Shown here piece after piece: positions 26,395 through 36,428 of a stretch of 64,000 bases of DNA. The stretch's first letter is position 1. Every line of letters begins with the position of its first letter. Where the stretch lies: NCBI GenBank assembly GCA_903911145.1, contig CAIWCD010000024.1:62001-126000 (forward strand). Direction: 5' to 3'. Position numbers and translations under genes: made by a program. The notes beneath the pieces were generated by a model, which saw only the letters and a list, made by a program, of their open reading frames with translations, was not told the origin of the DNA and ran no database searches. The stretch is from an uncultured delta proteobacterium. GTDB lineage: Bacteria > Myxococcota > Myxococcia > Myxococcales > 40CM-4-68-19.

Positions 26395-28004
26395 ACGCGA
26401 ACGTTGATCGTCTCTCGCCTGGTTGCGCACGCAGCGCCGCGGGCGGCTCCTCTCGTGTCGCGCTTTCTGTCGTGGCCTTCTCACTCTGCGCCGCGCTCGT
26501 CTCCGCGTGCGAGGAGAAGCAGCCGGGGCGCGCCCTCGCGCCTGGACTCGGCCGCGATGTCGTCGCTGCTCCCGATGGCCGCGCAGTCGCCTTCTTTCTC
26601 AACGCCGCGCATCCCGACGATCGCTCGGTGCCGGAAGATCTCTTCGCGGGAGATCTCTGGCTCGCCGATCTGCGCGGCACCGAGAGCGCGCACAAGATCG
26701 GTGCGGGCGTGCCGACGACTCCGAGCGCGACGGTGTTTCGCGACGACAGTGCAGCGCTGGCGTTTCTCTCCTCGTTTCGTTTTCGCAGCGGAGAGGGCGA
26801 ACTGACGGTCGCTGGCCTCGCAGGCGCATCCCGCAAGCTCGCGAGCGCCGCGACGAGCTTCGCCTGGTCCCCGCATGGAAACGCGCTCGCGTGGATCGAA
26901 CAGTCGCATCTCTTCGTCGCCGCCGATCCCCTCAACGCTGGCGGTACGCCGTTCGCGCCGCTCGAACTCGCCCAGTCCTTCTCCTGGTCGCCCGATGGAA
27001 AGTCGCTCGTGCTGCGTGCGCGCGGTCGCGGTCGGGTTCTGTTGCTGGATGCGCAAAGTGGCACTGCGCGCGAGCTGGCGAGCGATTCGAGCGATTTCAA
27101 ATATTCGCCGGACGGTGCGATCGGCCTGCTCGGCGCACCCGGCCCCAAGGGCGGCGATCGGCCGCTGTCGATCCTCGAGCCAGGCGCGACGGAGTTGCAC
27201 GAGATCGGCATGGCGACCTCGTTCGGCTTCTCTCCCGAGGGAAAAGATGTGCTGCTCATCGCCACCGACGCCTCGCGCGGCGCCTCGTTCGGTGACTTCT
27301 CTCGCGTCCGGCGAACGGGCGGTACCGCCACGCCGCTCGGCGAGAAGGTGAACGAGTTCCGCTTCTCCTCGAAGGGCGATCTGCTCTTCCTCTCCAACTA
27401 CGACACGCGTGCGCGCGCCGGCTCCTTGATGGTCGCGCTCAAGTCGGGCGCTCCCGTGCGGGAGATCGCGCCGCGTGTGCAGACGTTCCAGATCTCGCCG
27501 AGCGGAGATCGCGTGCTCTACCTCACGCCCGTCGCGACCCGGACCGACTTCAAGATCGAGCTCTGGACCGCGGAGCTGGCCGAGCAGGGCGGCTTCGCAC
27601 GCGCGCCACGCAAGATCGACGAAGGGGTCTATGGCTACGAACTGTCTCGCGACGGCGCGACGCTCTTCTGGAAGGCCAGCTGCATCGGCTCACGCTCGTG
27701 CAATCTCTATCGCGCGCCGGTCGCAGTCGCGGCCGAGCCGGTGAAGCTCGCGACGCTCGTGGCTGGATTCGATCTCGCGCCCGAGACGGGGCGGCTGCTC
27801 ATCTCGCATCCGCACCAGTCCGCGGCCCGCGCGGTCGATCTGACGTTGCAGGATGGATTCGGTCCGCCGCCCGAGCACGCGCCGCAGCCGTTCATCACCG
27901 AGGTCGATCCCTTGTCGCGGTTTCTCGATGACGGCGGACATCGCGTGATCGCGCCGCGCCTCACCGGCCGGGCCGCGAGCGTGCGCTTGATCGATCTGCC
28001 CTAG
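26391..28004 (+). CDS. Beta-propeller (PD40/TolB-like) lipoprotein
   Basis: Lipoprotein of 537 residues with lipobox VSAC after an unusually long n-region. The body has at least five propeller blades with the WSPDGK-type motif: [42 protein letters not shown] and [15 protein letters not shown]. There is no catalytic domain, so a binding or scaffolding role in the periplasm is most likely. The GTG at 26391 overlaps the trmFO TGA (GTGA) and follows GGAGG by four bases, so it is co-translated with trmFO. An upstream GTG at 26373 is less likely. The 13-bp 3'-flank motif follows 22 bases after the stop. Confidence 0.8.
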   Translation: MNANVDRLSPGCARSAAGGSSRVALSVVAFSLCAALVSACEEKQPGRALAPGLGRDVVAAPDGRAVAFFLNAAHPDDRSVPEDLFAGDLWLADLRGTESAHKIGAGVPTTPSATVFRDDSAALAFLSSFRFRSGEGELTVAGLAGASRKLASAATSFAWSPHGNALAWIEQSHLFVAADPLNAGGTPFAPLELAQSFSWSPDGKSLVLRARGRGRVLLLDAQSGTARELASDSSDFKYSPDGAIGLLGAPGPKGGDRPLSILEPGATELHEIGMATSFGFSPEGKDVLLIATDASRGASFGDFSRVRRTGGTATPLGEKVNEFRFSSKGDLLFLSNYDTRARAGSLMVALKSGAPVREIAPRVQTFQISPSGDRVLYLTPVATRTDFKIELWTAELAEQGGFARAPRKIDEGVYGYELSRDGATLFWKASCIGSRSCNLYRAPVAVAAEPVKLATLVAGFDLAPETGRLLISHPHQSAARAVDLTLQDGFGPPPEHAPQPFITEVDPLSRFLDDGGHRVIAPRLTGRAASVRLIDLP

Positions 28005-28026
28005 GCGGACTTCGGGCTCTGGCCTC

Positions 28027-28039
28027 TGGGAACTGCCGC
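28027..28039 (+). repeat. 3'-flank motif TGGGAACTGCCGC, copy 2
   Basis: Sense-strand copy 22 bases after the stop of the propeller lipoprotein gene. It is followed within 40 bases by an AT-rich palindromic stretch, as copy 1 is. Confidence 0.65.
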
Positions 28040-28053
28040 AGAATGAGCGACCG

Positions 28054-28108
28054 AGATCATTCGGCTATGCAAATATGAATTAAAATTCATTGATTGAATC
28101 GAGATTCA
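28054..28108. promoter_or_regulatory. Dispersed repeat copy and two tandem dyads upstream of xerC
   Basis: 28054-28076 (AGATCATTCGGCTATGCAAA plus TAT) is a member of the AT-rich repeat family. It runs into TGAATTAAAATTCA (28076-28089) and TGAATCGAGATTCA (28095-28108), both 6-2-6 inverted repeats, 19 bases apart start to start. Two identical-geometry dyads suggest a repressor operator for the recombinase gene that begins at 28191. Confidence 0.55.
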
Positions 28109-28190
28109 CTTCAAGGCGTCCAGGCTCCCCAAGGTCCAAAGTCGGTCCTGCAAAACTTGCTCTTCCCGCTGCACGCGAGAGCATGGAGCG

Positions 28191-29117
28191 ATGCAGCCCG
28201 CGTCCCCGCCCTCTTCGCCGCGTCCGAGCGACCCGCCCGAGCTGACCGCCTTTGCGCGCCACCTCGAGCAGGTCGAGCGCGCGTCGTCGCACACGGTCCG
28301 TGCCTACCTCTCCGATCTGCGCCAGCTGCACAGCTTTCTTCTCGAGAGAAACACGCCGTTCGCCGCCGTGACGCGCGACGATCTGCGGGCCTTCCTCAGC
28401 GCACGCTACGGGCTCGACAAGCCCGCGACGCTTGCGCGCAAGCAGTCGGCGATGCGCGCGTTCTACGAGCATCTCCGCCGCGCCGACGCGATCACGACGA
28501 GCCCCGCGCACAGGCTGGTGGCGCCCAGGCGACGGTTCTCGCTGCCCAACGTCGTCTCCGTCGATGACCTCTTCGCGCTCCTCTTGACGCCGAGCGAGAG
28601 CACTGCCGCGGGTCTGCGCGATCGCGCCTGCCTCGAACTGCTCTACGGCGCGGGCCTGCGCGTTTCGGAGTTGGTCGGTCTCGACACAGGCGATCTGATC
28701 GACGGGATGAGCGCGCTGCGCGTGCGCGGCAAGGGTCGCAAGGAGCGGATCGTTCCGCTGATCGCCAAGCCGCGCGAAGCGCTCTCTGCGTGGTTGCTTC
28801 GTCGCGACGAGCTGCGCGGCCAGAAGCAGGAGCGCGCGATCTTTCTCAACCGGCGCGGCGGGAGGCTCACTGCGCGCAGCGTCGCGCGCCATCTCGATCG
28901 CTACGCGCTCATCTGCGCCACGCGCCGGCATCTGCATCCGCACGCGCTGCGCCACTCCTTCGCGACGCACCTGCTCGACATGGGGGCCGATCTGCGCGGG
29001 ATCCAGGAGTTGCTCGGACACGCATCGCTCTCGACGACGCAGCGCTACACGCACGTCTCGTCGGAGCGGCTCGTGCAGATCTACGACCAGGCCCATCCGC
29101 GCGCGCTGAAGAAGTAG
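28191..29117 (+). CDS. xerC: XerC/XerD-type tyrosine recombinase
   Basis: Site-specific recombinase of 308 residues, probably resolving chromosome dimers at dif. The N-terminal SAM-like core-binding domain has SSHTVRAYLSDLRQLHSFL. The catalytic residues are all present: Arg in GAGLRVSELVGL, Lys in RVRGKGRKERIVPL, His and Arg in HPHALRHSFATHLLD, His in ELLGHASLSTTQRYTHV, and the Tyr nucleophile in that last segment. Length and lack of an adjacent integron or phage gene favour a housekeeping Xer. It lies downstream of an AT-rich stretch with tandem dyads. Xer genes are often near hslVU; here those are 14 kb away. Confidence 0.9.
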   Translation: MQPASPPSSPRPSDPPELTAFARHLEQVERASSHTVRAYLSDLRQLHSFLLERNTPFAAVTRDDLRAFLSARYGLDKPATLARKQSAMRAFYEHLRRADAITTSPAHRLVAPRRRFSLPNVVSVDDLFALLLTPSESTAAGLRDRACLELLYGAGLRVSELVGLDTGDLIDGMSALRVRGKGRKERIVPLIAKPREALSAWLLRRDELRGQKQERAIFLNRRGGRLTARSVARHLDRYALICATRRHLHPHALRHSFATHLLDMGADLRGIQELLGHASLSTTQRYTHVSSERLVQIYDQAHPRALKK

Positions 29118-29217
29118 ACCGGCCCTGCGCAAAAACAAATTTCGATCAGGCGCAGCACAGCCGCGCTGATCCGGGTACTCTGTCTGTGCAGGGGGGAGTT
29201 GAAGGCAGGTCGGTCTG

Positions 29218-30612
29218 GTGAAGAGTTCGTTGTTCTCCTCTGCGCGTGCTGCCTCGGCCCAGGTCGACTCGGAGCAGCGCGTGCTCGCGCAGATGCGCGA
29301 ACTCGGTGCGCGCTGGTTGCTCTGGCTGCGACTGTGTCTTGCGATTGCGTTCGGCGGTCTGGCGCTCTGGGTTGGGGCGCAACGCCACGATGCCAATCTC
29401 CAACTGCTCGCGATCCCGTTCGCGGCCGCGGCCGTCTCGTTCTCGTTCATTCTGTTCGCGCTGCGCGTGGAAGCGCGTGCGCGCGTGCTGCATCCCTTGA
29501 CGGTCGTGCTCGCGCTGCTCTTGAGCACCTGGGGATTTCTCTGGCGCGTCCCGCACGCAGAGCACTCCGCGTGGCTTACGCTGATCGCGGCCGTCATGTT
29601 CGTCGTCGAGGTCAGCTTCGCGGCCATTTCCGTCCTCTCGGTGCGCTTTGTCGTCGCGAGCTGCGTCATCGCGATCGGCTGCGAAGGGCTGCTCGTCTGG
29701 CAAGCGGATGGCGGCGTTCCGTTGTGGCTTGCGGCGACCGTCCTGATTGCGGCTGCGGGCGCGTTCACCTCGACCGTGGTCTCCCGCTTCGAGCGGCTCG
29801 CGAGCAGTCTTGTCGAGGGAGAAGTCGCTCGCCACAGCGCGCACGAACGCAGCTCCGCACTGGAGTTGGCGCGCGCGCAGGCCGAGCAGGTCAACGCGGA
29901 GCTCGACGATCAGCACCGACGCCTCGTGCTCGCGCAGCGCGATGCCGAGACGATGACGAGCCGGCTGGTGCACGAGATGAAGCAGCCGCTCGCGAGCGTG
30001 CTGGGCCTGATCGATCTGGTCGCCGACGATCTGCGCGAGCAGCCAGCGGCGCAGGCGGCGCTCCCGGATCTCGCGGCCGCGCGCGCGCAGGGGCAGCGGC
30101 TGCTCTCGATGGTTGACGACCTGCTCGCCATCGCGCGCCTCGAGCACGGGACGCTCGCGACCGCGCGGGTGGCGACGACGCTGGTGCCGCTGCTCGACTC
30201 GGTCGTGGCCCGGCAACCGCTGCGCAGTGCTCGCATCGAGGTGTCTGTGCGTGGCGAACGTGAACTCTCGGCGCCGCTCGATCGGGAGCTCATTGAGCGG
30301 CTTCTCGAGAACATGCTGGCCCGCACGCTGCTGCTGGCGCGCGCGGGAGATGCGGTGGAGCTCTCGGCGGCGCGCGACGATCACGAACTGGTGCTCGCGG
30401 TGAAGCGCACCGGCCAGCCCGTGCCCCTCGACGCGCGCGCGGTGATGTTCGAGAAATTCTCCGGAGGCCCGGCCACCGACGATCGCAGCGGCGCCGGGCT
30501 CGGTCTCTACTTCTGCCGCCTCATCGCGGAAGCGCACGGAGGCCGCATTGCGCTCGAGGAGGATCCGCGATTCGCCGCGGCCCTCGTGGTCCGGTTGCCG
30601 CTCGCGCAGTGA
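29218..30612 (+). CDS. Membrane sensor histidine kinase-like protein with degenerate ATP-binding boxes
   Basis: Inner-membrane protein of 464 residues. Five to six hydrophobic segments occupy residues ~35-185, followed by a coiled-coil linker and an HisKA domain with the H-box VHEMKQPLASVLG. The HATPase region is abnormal. The N-box is ERLLENMLARTL, with the second Asn replaced by Arg, and the G1 box that is normally DNGPGIP reads RTGQPVP, without the Asp. The G2 box RSGAGLGLYFC is intact. It may therefore be a pseudokinase or use ATP unusually. No response regulator is adjacent. The GTG start follows GAAGG. Confidence 0.8.
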   Translation: MKSSLFSSARAASAQVDSEQRVLAQMRELGARWLLWLRLCLAIAFGGLALWVGAQRHDANLQLLAIPFAAAAVSFSFILFALRVEARARVLHPLTVVLALLLSTWGFLWRVPHAEHSAWLTLIAAVMFVVEVSFAAISVLSVRFVVASCVIAIGCEGLLVWQADGGVPLWLAATVLIAAAGAFTSTVVSRFERLASSLVEGEVARHSAHERSSALELARAQAEQVNAELDDQHRRLVLAQRDAETMTSRLVHEMKQPLASVLGLIDLVADDLREQPAAQAALPDLAAARAQGQRLLSMVDDLLAIARLEHGTLATARVATTLVPLLDSVVARQPLRSARIEVSVRGERELSAPLDRELIERLLENMLARTLLLARAGDAVELSAARDDHELVLAVKRTGQPVPLDARAVMFEKFSGGPATDDRSGAGLGLYFCRLIAEAHGGRIALEEDPRFAAALVVRLPLAQ

Positions 30613-30616
30613 CGCG

Positions 30617-31381
30617 CTAGTCGAAGGTCGCGCGCTCTCCTGGCGCAAGCCAACGCGTGCGTTGCGTCAGCCCCGCGAACGAGAAGACCTCTTCGACCTG
30701 GGCGCGCGGTTGGCGAAAGTGGGTCCAGCCTCCGTAGTGGACCGGAACGATCTGGCGGGCGCCCAGCGCGGTCGCGGCGGTCACTGCCTGCTGTGCGTCG
30801 AACGTGTAGCGCAGCGGCCCCGAGATGGGAAAGCCGACATTCCCGAGGTGGAGGAACGCGGTGTCGACGCGAAAGCGCCGCGCCACCTCGGCGACGCCAT
30901 CGAACCAGACCGTGTCGCCGGAGATGTAGATGGGGCCAGCGAGCAGCGGACTCTCGAGGAGAAAGCCGATCACTTCGCCGACGATGGGCAGTGAGCCGGG
31001 CGGCCCGTGCCGCGCAGGCGTCGCGGTGATCCGCACGCCGCCTACCTCGGTGGACGTGAACGGCGAAAGTCCTCGCGCGTGCGCAAGACCAAGACGCTTT
31101 TGCGCCGCCCGCGTGGTCACGATCGCGCCAGCGCCGGGCAGGAGCGCGCGCCCCGCATCGTCGAGATTGTCCGCATGCTGATCGTGGCTGAGCAGCACCG
31201 CGTCGATGCGCCCGAGTGCGTCCGCAGAAAGCGCCGGGCCGAGCGTGCGCGTCGAGCGCGTGCCCCAGCCGAACGAGTAGGTGCGTCCCGGCGGATCGAA
31301 CGCCGGGTCGGTGAGCAGCCGGACGTCGCCGATCTCGAGAAGCAATGTCGCTGTGCCGATATGGGTTGCAGTAAAGGGCAT
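30617..31381 (-). CDS. Metallo-beta-lactamase-fold hydrolase (UlaG-like)
   Basis: Zinc-dependent hydrolase of 254 residues. The N terminus reads FTATHIGTATLLLEIGDVRL. Metal-binding candidates are LSHDQHADNLD (a variant of HxHxDH in which the last His is Asn), PARHGPPG, ISGDTVWFDG and PVHYGGW. These match the UlaG/YfiR-type L-ascorbate lactonase-like subfamily, whose substrates are mostly unknown. It is divergent from gcvP and convergent with the sensor kinase gene, whose stop lies four bases away. Confidence 0.85.
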   Translation of the reverse strand: MPFTATHIGTATLLLEIGDVRLLTDPAFDPPGRTYSFGWGTRSTRTLGPALSADALGRIDAVLLSHDQHADNLDDAGRALLPGAGAIVTTRAAQKRLGLAHARGLSPFTSTEVGGVRITATPARHGPPGSLPIVGEVIGFLLESPLLAGPIYISGDTVWFDGVAEVARRFRVDTAFLHLGNVGFPISGPLRYTFDAQQAVTAATALGARQIVPVHYGGWTHFRQPRAQVEEVFSFAGLTQRTRWLAPGERATFD

Positions 31382-31393
31382 GGGCGCAAATGT

Positions 31394-31454
31394 CGCAGCG
31401 ACCCGCGCAATGAAGCAAGAGCGGTCGCTGCGCGCGCGATGCTTGAGCTACTGT
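31394..31454 (+). promoter_or_regulatory. Inverted repeat and candidate -10 upstream of gcvP
   Basis: CGCAGCGACC (31394-31403) and GGTCGCTGCG (31423-31432) form a 10-bp perfect inverted repeat with a 19-base spacer, in the divergent gap between the MBL gene and gcvP. TACTGT at 31449-31454, followed by GCGCGC, is a candidate -10 for gcvP. No glycine riboswitch was recognised in the remaining ~45-base leader. Confidence 0.4.
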
Positions 31455-31497
31455 GCGCGCGTTTCCACGCCGTTCATTCGCAAAGGATCAAGCGGCC

Positions 31498-34386
31498 ATG
31501 ACGCCCCTTCGCCATCCTGACCAGTTCGTCGATCGCCACCTCGGTCCCAGCGCAGAGGAGGCCGCGCGAATGCTTCAGACGCTGGGCGTCGCATCGCTCG
31601 ACGCCCTCATCGATCAGACGGTCCCTTCCTCGATCCGTCTGCGTGGCGCGCTCGAGTTGCGCGAGCCGATCTCCGAGCACGAGCTGCTCGCCGAGGCCGC
31701 GCGCATCGCCGCGAAGAACCAGCTCTTCAAGAGCTATCTCGGGATGGGCTACGCGAACTGCATCACGCCGCCCGTGATCCTGCGCAACGTCCTCGAGAAC
31801 CCCGGCTGGTACACCGCCTACACGCCCTACCAGCCGGAGATCTCGCAGGGCCGCCTCGAGGCGCTGCTCAACTTCCAGACGATGATCAGCGACCTGACCG
31901 GATTTCCCGTCGCGAACGCTTCGCTGCTCGACGAGGGAACCGCGGCCGCCGAAGCGATGACGATGCTGCGCGCGATTGGTCCCAAGGAGGGCGGCGCGTT
32001 TTTTGTCTCGAGCGCCTGCCATCCACAGACGATCGACGTGGTGAAGACGCGCGCCAACGCGCTGGGCGTCCGTGTGCTTGTCGGCGACGAGGCGACGTTC
32101 GATTTCGCGGAGAAGATCTTCGGCGCGCTCGTGCAGTACCCCGCGACCGACGGTGCGATTCGCGATCCGCGCGCGTTCATCGAGAAGTGCCGCGCAGCGG
32201 GCGCGAAGGTCGCAGTGGCGGCCGATCTCCTTGCGCTCGCACTGCTGGTGCCTCCGGGTGAACTCGGCGCGGAGGTCTGCCTCGGGACGAGCCAGCGCTT
32301 CGGTGTGCCGCTCGGCTATGGAGGACCGCATGCGGCCTTCTTCGCGACGAAGACGGAGCATGTGCGCCATCTTCCCGGACGCATCATCGGCGTCTCCGTC
32401 GACGCGCAGGGCAAGCGTGCGCTGCGCATGGCGCTGCAGACGCGCGAGCAGCACATCCGGCGCGAGAAGGCCTCGAGCAACATCTGCACAGCGCAGGCGC
32501 TGCTCGCGATCACCTCCGCGATGTACGCGGCGTATCACGGGCCGCGTGGCATCCGGGCGATCGCCGACTACGTCCATACGCTCGCGGCCGCTCTGGGCGC
32601 GGGTTTGCGCGCGCGCGGCTTCAAGGTCGTGCACGGCGCGTTCTTCGACACCGTGCGCGTCGAACTCGATGAGGCGAGCGCGAAAGCGATCGTCGCTGCG
32701 GCCGCGGCCCGCCAGATCAATCTGCGTGCGTTCAATGAAACTTCGCTCTGCATCGCACTCGATGAGACGACGAGCGAGGCCGATGTCGAGCTGCTGCTGG
32801 AGCTCTTTGCGGACGTTGCGAAGCCTGAAGCGAAATCGCGCACGACCGCACTGGGAGCGGACGAGCGCACGAAGGCTGCGCAGGCTGCGATCCCGAAGGA
32901 GCTCGCGCGCCAGAGCGCGTACCTCACGCATCCGGTGTTCAACTCGCACCACAGCGAGACCGAGATGCTGCGCTACTTGAAGCATCTCGAGTCGCGCGAT
33001 CTCTCTCTGACGCGGACGATGATTCCGCTCGGCAGCTGCACGATGAAGCTCAACGCGACAGCGGAGATGATCCCGCTGACGTGGACGCAGTTCGGCGCGA
33101 TCCATCCCTTTGCGCCCCGCGCGCAGGCGGCGGGCTACACGCAGCTCTTCGAGGAGCTCTCGCAGATGCTGCGCGCGATCACCGGCTTCGACGGCGTCTC
33201 TCTGCAGCCCAACGCGGGCGCGCAGGGTGAATATGCCGGACTATTGGTCATCCGCGCCTATCACGAGAGCCGAAACCAGGGGCATCGCAACGTCTGCCTG
33301 ATCCCTTCTTCGGCGCATGGCACGAACCCCGCGTCCGCTGCCCTGGCGGGTTTCCGCATCATCGTCGTCAAGTGCGACGAGCGCGGAAATGTCGATCTCG
33401 CGGACCTCGAAGCGAAGGCGGAACAATATAAAGAGGAACTATCCGCATTAATGGTGACCTATCCCTCCACGCACGGCGTGTTCGAGGAGGAGATCGTCCG
33501 CATCTGCGAGATCGTCCACGCGCGCGGAGGCCAGGTCTATATGGACGGCGCGAACATGAACGCGCAGGTCGGCCTCTGCCGGCCGGGCGATTTCGGTGCG
33601 GACGTCTGCCATCTCAATCTGCACAAGACCTTCTGCATCCCGCATGGCGGAGGCGGTCCGGGCATGGGCCCCATCTGCACGGCGAAACACCTGACGCCAT
33701 TTCTTCCCTCGCACGTTGTCGTCCCCGTGGGTGGGCCGCAGGCGACCGGCGCGGTCTCGGCAGCGCCCTGGGGTTCGGCGAGCATCCTCGTCATCTCGTG
33801 GGCCTATATCCGGATGATGGGAGCGGCGGGGCTTGCGAGCGCGACGAAGTTCGCCATCCTGAACGCCAACTACATCGCGCGCCGCCTCGACGAATCGTTC
33901 CCGGTGCTCTATCGCGGCAAGAGCGGCAGCGTGGCGCACGAGTGCATTCTCGATCTGCGCCGGGTGAAAGCGTCTGCGGGCATCGAGGTCGACGACGTCG
34001 CCAAGAGGCTCATCGACTATGGCTTCCACGCGCCCACCACGTCGTTTCCCGTCATCGGCACGCTGATGGTCGAGCCGACGGAGAGCGAAGGATTGGTCGA
34101 GCTCGATCGCTTCTGCGATGCGATGATCGGCATCCGTGCAGAGATCCGCGAGATCGAGGAAGGCCGCGCCCCACGTGACGAAAACGTACTCAAGGGCGCG
34201 CCGCACACCGCCGAGGTCGTCTGCGCCGATGCCTGGGCGCACAGCTATTCGCGAGAGCGCGCCGCCTTCCCCGTGCCGTCGCGGCGCGCATTCAAATTCT
34301 GGCCCGCGGTGGGCCGACTCAACCACGTGGCGGGCGATCGCAACCTCGTCTGCTCCTGCCCGCCACTCGAGGAGTACTCCGCGTGA
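31498..34386 (+). CDS. gcvP: Glycine dehydrogenase (decarboxylating), single-chain P protein
   Basis: PLP enzyme of the glycine cleavage system; decarboxylates glycine and passes aminomethyl to GcvH. It is 962 residues with both homologous halves fused. The N-terminal half has FVDRHLGPS and [20 protein letters not shown]. The C-terminal half has [10 protein letters not shown], the PLP-binding Lys in [19 protein letters not shown], and VVVPVGGP. The usual partners gcvT and gcvH are not in the neighbourhood. A short patch (33421-33465) uses rare AT-rich codons including CTA and TTA. The downstream lipase-like gene overlaps its stop by GTGA. Confidence 0.97.
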   Translation: MTPLRHPDQFVDRHLGPSAEEAARMLQTLGVASLDALIDQTVPSSIRLRGALELREPISEHELLAEAARIAAKNQLFKSYLGMGYANCITPPVILRNVLENPGWYTAYTPYQPEISQGRLEALLNFQTMISDLTGFPVANASLLDEGTAAAEAMTMLRAIGPKEGGAFFVSSACHPQTIDVVKTRANALGVRVLVGDEATFDFAEKIFGALVQYPATDGAIRDPRAFIEKCRAAGAKVAVAADLLALALLVPPGELGAEVCLGTSQRFGVPLGYGGPHAAFFATKTEHVRHLPGRIIGVSVDAQGKRALRMALQTREQHIRREKASSNICTAQALLAITSAMYAAYHGPRGIRAIADYVHTLAAALGAGLRARGFKVVHGAFFDTVRVELDEASAKAIVAAAAARQINLRAFNETSLCIALDETTSEADVELLLELFADVAKPEAKSRTTALGADERTKAAQAAIPKELARQSAYLTHPVFNSHHSETEMLRYLKHLESRDLSLTRTMIPLGSCTMKLNATAEMIPLTWTQFGAIHPFAPRAQAAGYTQLFEELSQMLRAITGFDGVSLQPNAGAQGEYAGLLVIRAYHESRNQGHRNVCLIPSSAHGTNPASAALAGFRIIVVKCDERGNVDLADLEAKAEQYKEELSALMVTYPSTHGVFEEEIVRICEIVHARGGQVYMDGANMNAQVGLCRPGDFGADVCHLNLHKTFCIPHGGGGPGMGPICTAKHLTPFLPSHVVVPVGGPQATGAVSAAPWGSASILVISWAYIRMMGAAGLASATKFAILNANYIARRLDESFPVLYRGKSGSVAHECILDLRRVKASAGIEVDDVAKRLIDYGFHAPTTSFPVIGTLMVEPTESEGLVELDRFCDAMIGIRAEIREIEEGRAPRDENVLKGAPHTAEVVCADAWAHSYSRERAAFPVPSRRAFKFWPAVGRLNHVAGDRNLVCSCPPLEEYSA

Positions 34387-36416
34387 ACGCGAATCCAATT
34401 CGAATCGATGCTCTCGCCGCAAGCGTGATGAACAGCCGCCAGGCCTTGCTGGGCGCGGCTTTGCTGAGTCTCGCGGCGTGCCACAAGGCGACGCCGGAAG
34501 GGCCGATCGTCGGGACCATCGCGCGCTTCGATCCGGTTGCGCTCACGGCCGACGCGGATTTCTACGGCCTGCCGTTTCCCAGCAATCTGCGCGTGAGCGG
34601 AGGCGTGCTCTCGCTCAATGGCTTTCCCAATCCGGAGCATTCGTCGCTGCTGAGCAGCTACGTGACGGCGATTGAGTCGAGCGTCACCGGCTTCGGCACC
34701 GCCTCGACGATGTACGTCGCGTTCTCCGCGCCGATCGATCCGACGACGCTTCCGACCGATCCGAAGGCGACGCTCTCTGCGGACTCGTCGGTGCAGGTGA
34801 TCGACATCGACCAGTCGAATGGCTACGAGGGAGAGCGCGTTCCGCTCCAGTTCAATTGGGTTCCCACGGCGACGCTCTTTCTCCCGGCCAACAGCCTGGC
34901 GATCCGGCCCGTGCCTGGTGCGCCTCTGCGCAGCGGACACCTCTACGCGCTGGTGGTGACGAGCGCGCTCCACGATGCGGCCGGCAAGCCCGTGGTCGCC
35001 GATGCGCTGACGAGGCGAGTGCTCGGCCGCTGGGACCCGACGGACGCCGCCGCGATTGCGATCGGGATCACGCAGCCGTTCGTGAGCTGGGCGCACAGCG
35101 CGAAGTTCGCGCTCGATCCGGTGCAGCTCGTCTCGGTATTCACCACGCAGGACGCGACCGGCACGATGGTCGCGGTGCGCAATGTCGTGCGGGCCGCGCC
35201 TGCGCCGACGATCAACAACCTCGCCTATCGCGGAGACACGACGCAGACGCACGTCTTCACCGGCACGTTCTCGGTGATGAACTTCCAGGCAGGCACGCCG
35301 CCATACACCAGCACGGGCGGGAACTTCGTCTTCGATGATCTCGGCAATCCCGTTCCGCAGCGCACTGAGCAGGTCCGTTTCGCGCTCACCGTCCCGAAAG
35401 GCGCGCCGCCCGCAGGAGGCTGGCCGATCGTTCTCTACGCGCACGGCACCGGCGGCAGCTACCTCTCGTTCTCCGAGGAGGCCGCGGCCGATGGCACGAA
35501 CACCGACGCGCTCGCCGACGCCGCCGCGAAGCAGGGCATGGCCGGTCTCGGCATGGATCAGGTGCTCCATGGGCCGCGCAATCCCAGCTGCAACGAGAGC
35601 AGCCAGAGCTACGAGAGCTGTGTCGGCATCGGCTTCTTCAACTTTCTCAATCCCTACGCCGGGCGCGACAACACGCGGCAGGGCGGCGCGGATGGGCTGC
35701 AGCTGATCCGCCTCGCGCACGAGTTGGCCATCCCCGCGGCGATCGATCCCGATGGCCTCGTGCCGACGCTCGATCCTTCGCACATTGCCTTCCTCGGCCA
35801 TTCGCAGGGCGGCATCACCGGCGCGCCCTTCGTCGCGGTGGAGCCGGAGCTGACCGGCTCGGTCTTCAGCGGCACGGGCGGGACGCTGTCGATCACGATT
35901 CTCGAGCGCAAGGATCCGGTCGATTTCAAGGCGCTCGCGGAAGGGCTGCTCGGCATCTCGGGGTTGGAAAGCCTCGAGCCGTTTCATCCGGTGCTGGCGC
36001 TCGTGCAGATGTTCTCGGAGCCGGCGGACACCATCAACTACGGCCGCGCGTTCCAGCGCGAGCCGCTCAACGGCGGTCTGCACGACGCGCTCCTGATCGA
36101 GGGAATGCACGACCAGTACGTGCCGCAGGAGTGCGCGGAGGCGCAGGGTGCGGTGGCATCATTCCCCATCGGCGGCACGATGCAGCATGAAGGGCCTGCG
36201 TTTCTCGCGGATGGTCTGGGCGTGCTGCCCCTGCCTCTGAGCAACAACGTCCAGCTCGTGGGCGGAAAGCGCACAGGCGCGCTGCTGCAGTTCGGCGGCG
36301 CGACCGACGATCACTTCACGATGTTCGACAACCCGGTCGCCAACTGCCAGGTGATGCACTTCCTCAAGAGCTCGCTCTCGGGGAACGGCGCGACCATCGA
36401 CGCCTGCGCGCAGTAG
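34383..36416 (+). CDS. Alpha/beta-hydrolase (lipase-like) lipoprotein
   Basis: Lipoprotein of 677 residues with lipobox LAAC at about residue 34. The N-terminal ~300 residues are beta-rich with an SBP-like start ([13 protein letters not shown]), a layout seen in myxobacterial virginiamycin-lyase- and lipase-like exoproteins. From ~335 the alpha/beta-hydrolase core follows. [12 protein letters not shown] supplies the oxyanion region and [13 protein letters not shown] the Ser nucleophile (residue ~473). Late Asp/His candidates lie in [12 protein letters not shown] and DDHFTMFDN. The GTG at 34383 overlaps gcvP and has GAGGAG eight bases upstream; ATG 34428 would give a shorter signal peptide. 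The substrate is unknown. Confidence 0.77.
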   Translation: MNANPIRIDALAASVMNSRQALLGAALLSLAACHKATPEGPIVGTIARFDPVALTADADFYGLPFPSNLRVSGGVLSLNGFPNPEHSSLLSSYVTAIESSVTGFGTASTMYVAFSAPIDPTTLPTDPKATLSADSSVQVIDIDQSNGYEGERVPLQFNWVPTATLFLPANSLAIRPVPGAPLRSGHLYALVVTSALHDAAGKPVVADALTRRVLGRWDPTDAAAIAIGITQPFVSWAHSAKFALDPVQLVSVFTTQDATGTMVAVRNVVRAAPAPTINNLAYRGDTTQTHVFTGTFSVMNFQAGTPPYTSTGGNFVFDDLGNPVPQRTEQVRFALTVPKGAPPAGGWPIVLYAHGTGGSYLSFSEEAAADGTNTDALADAAAKQGMAGLGMDQVLHGPRNPSCNESSQSYESCVGIGFFNFLNPYAGRDNTRQGGADGLQLIRLAHELAIPAAIDPDGLVPTLDPSHIAFLGHSQGGITGAPFVAVEPELTGSVFSGTGGTLSITILERKDPVDFKALAEGLLGISGLESLEPFHPVLALVQMFSEPADTINYGRAFQREPLNGGLHDALLIEGMHDQYVPQECAEAQGAVASFPIGGTMQHEGPAFLADGLGVLPLPLSNNVQLVGGKRTGALLQFGGATDDHFTMFDNPVANCQVMHFLKSSLSGNGATIDACAQ

Positions 36417-36428
36417 CGCTGGACGCGA

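Noticed and set aside
31455-31497. Glycine riboswitch ahead of gcvP
   Set aside because: The leader left after the candidate -10 is about 40 bases, too short for a glycine aptamer, and no conserved core was seen.
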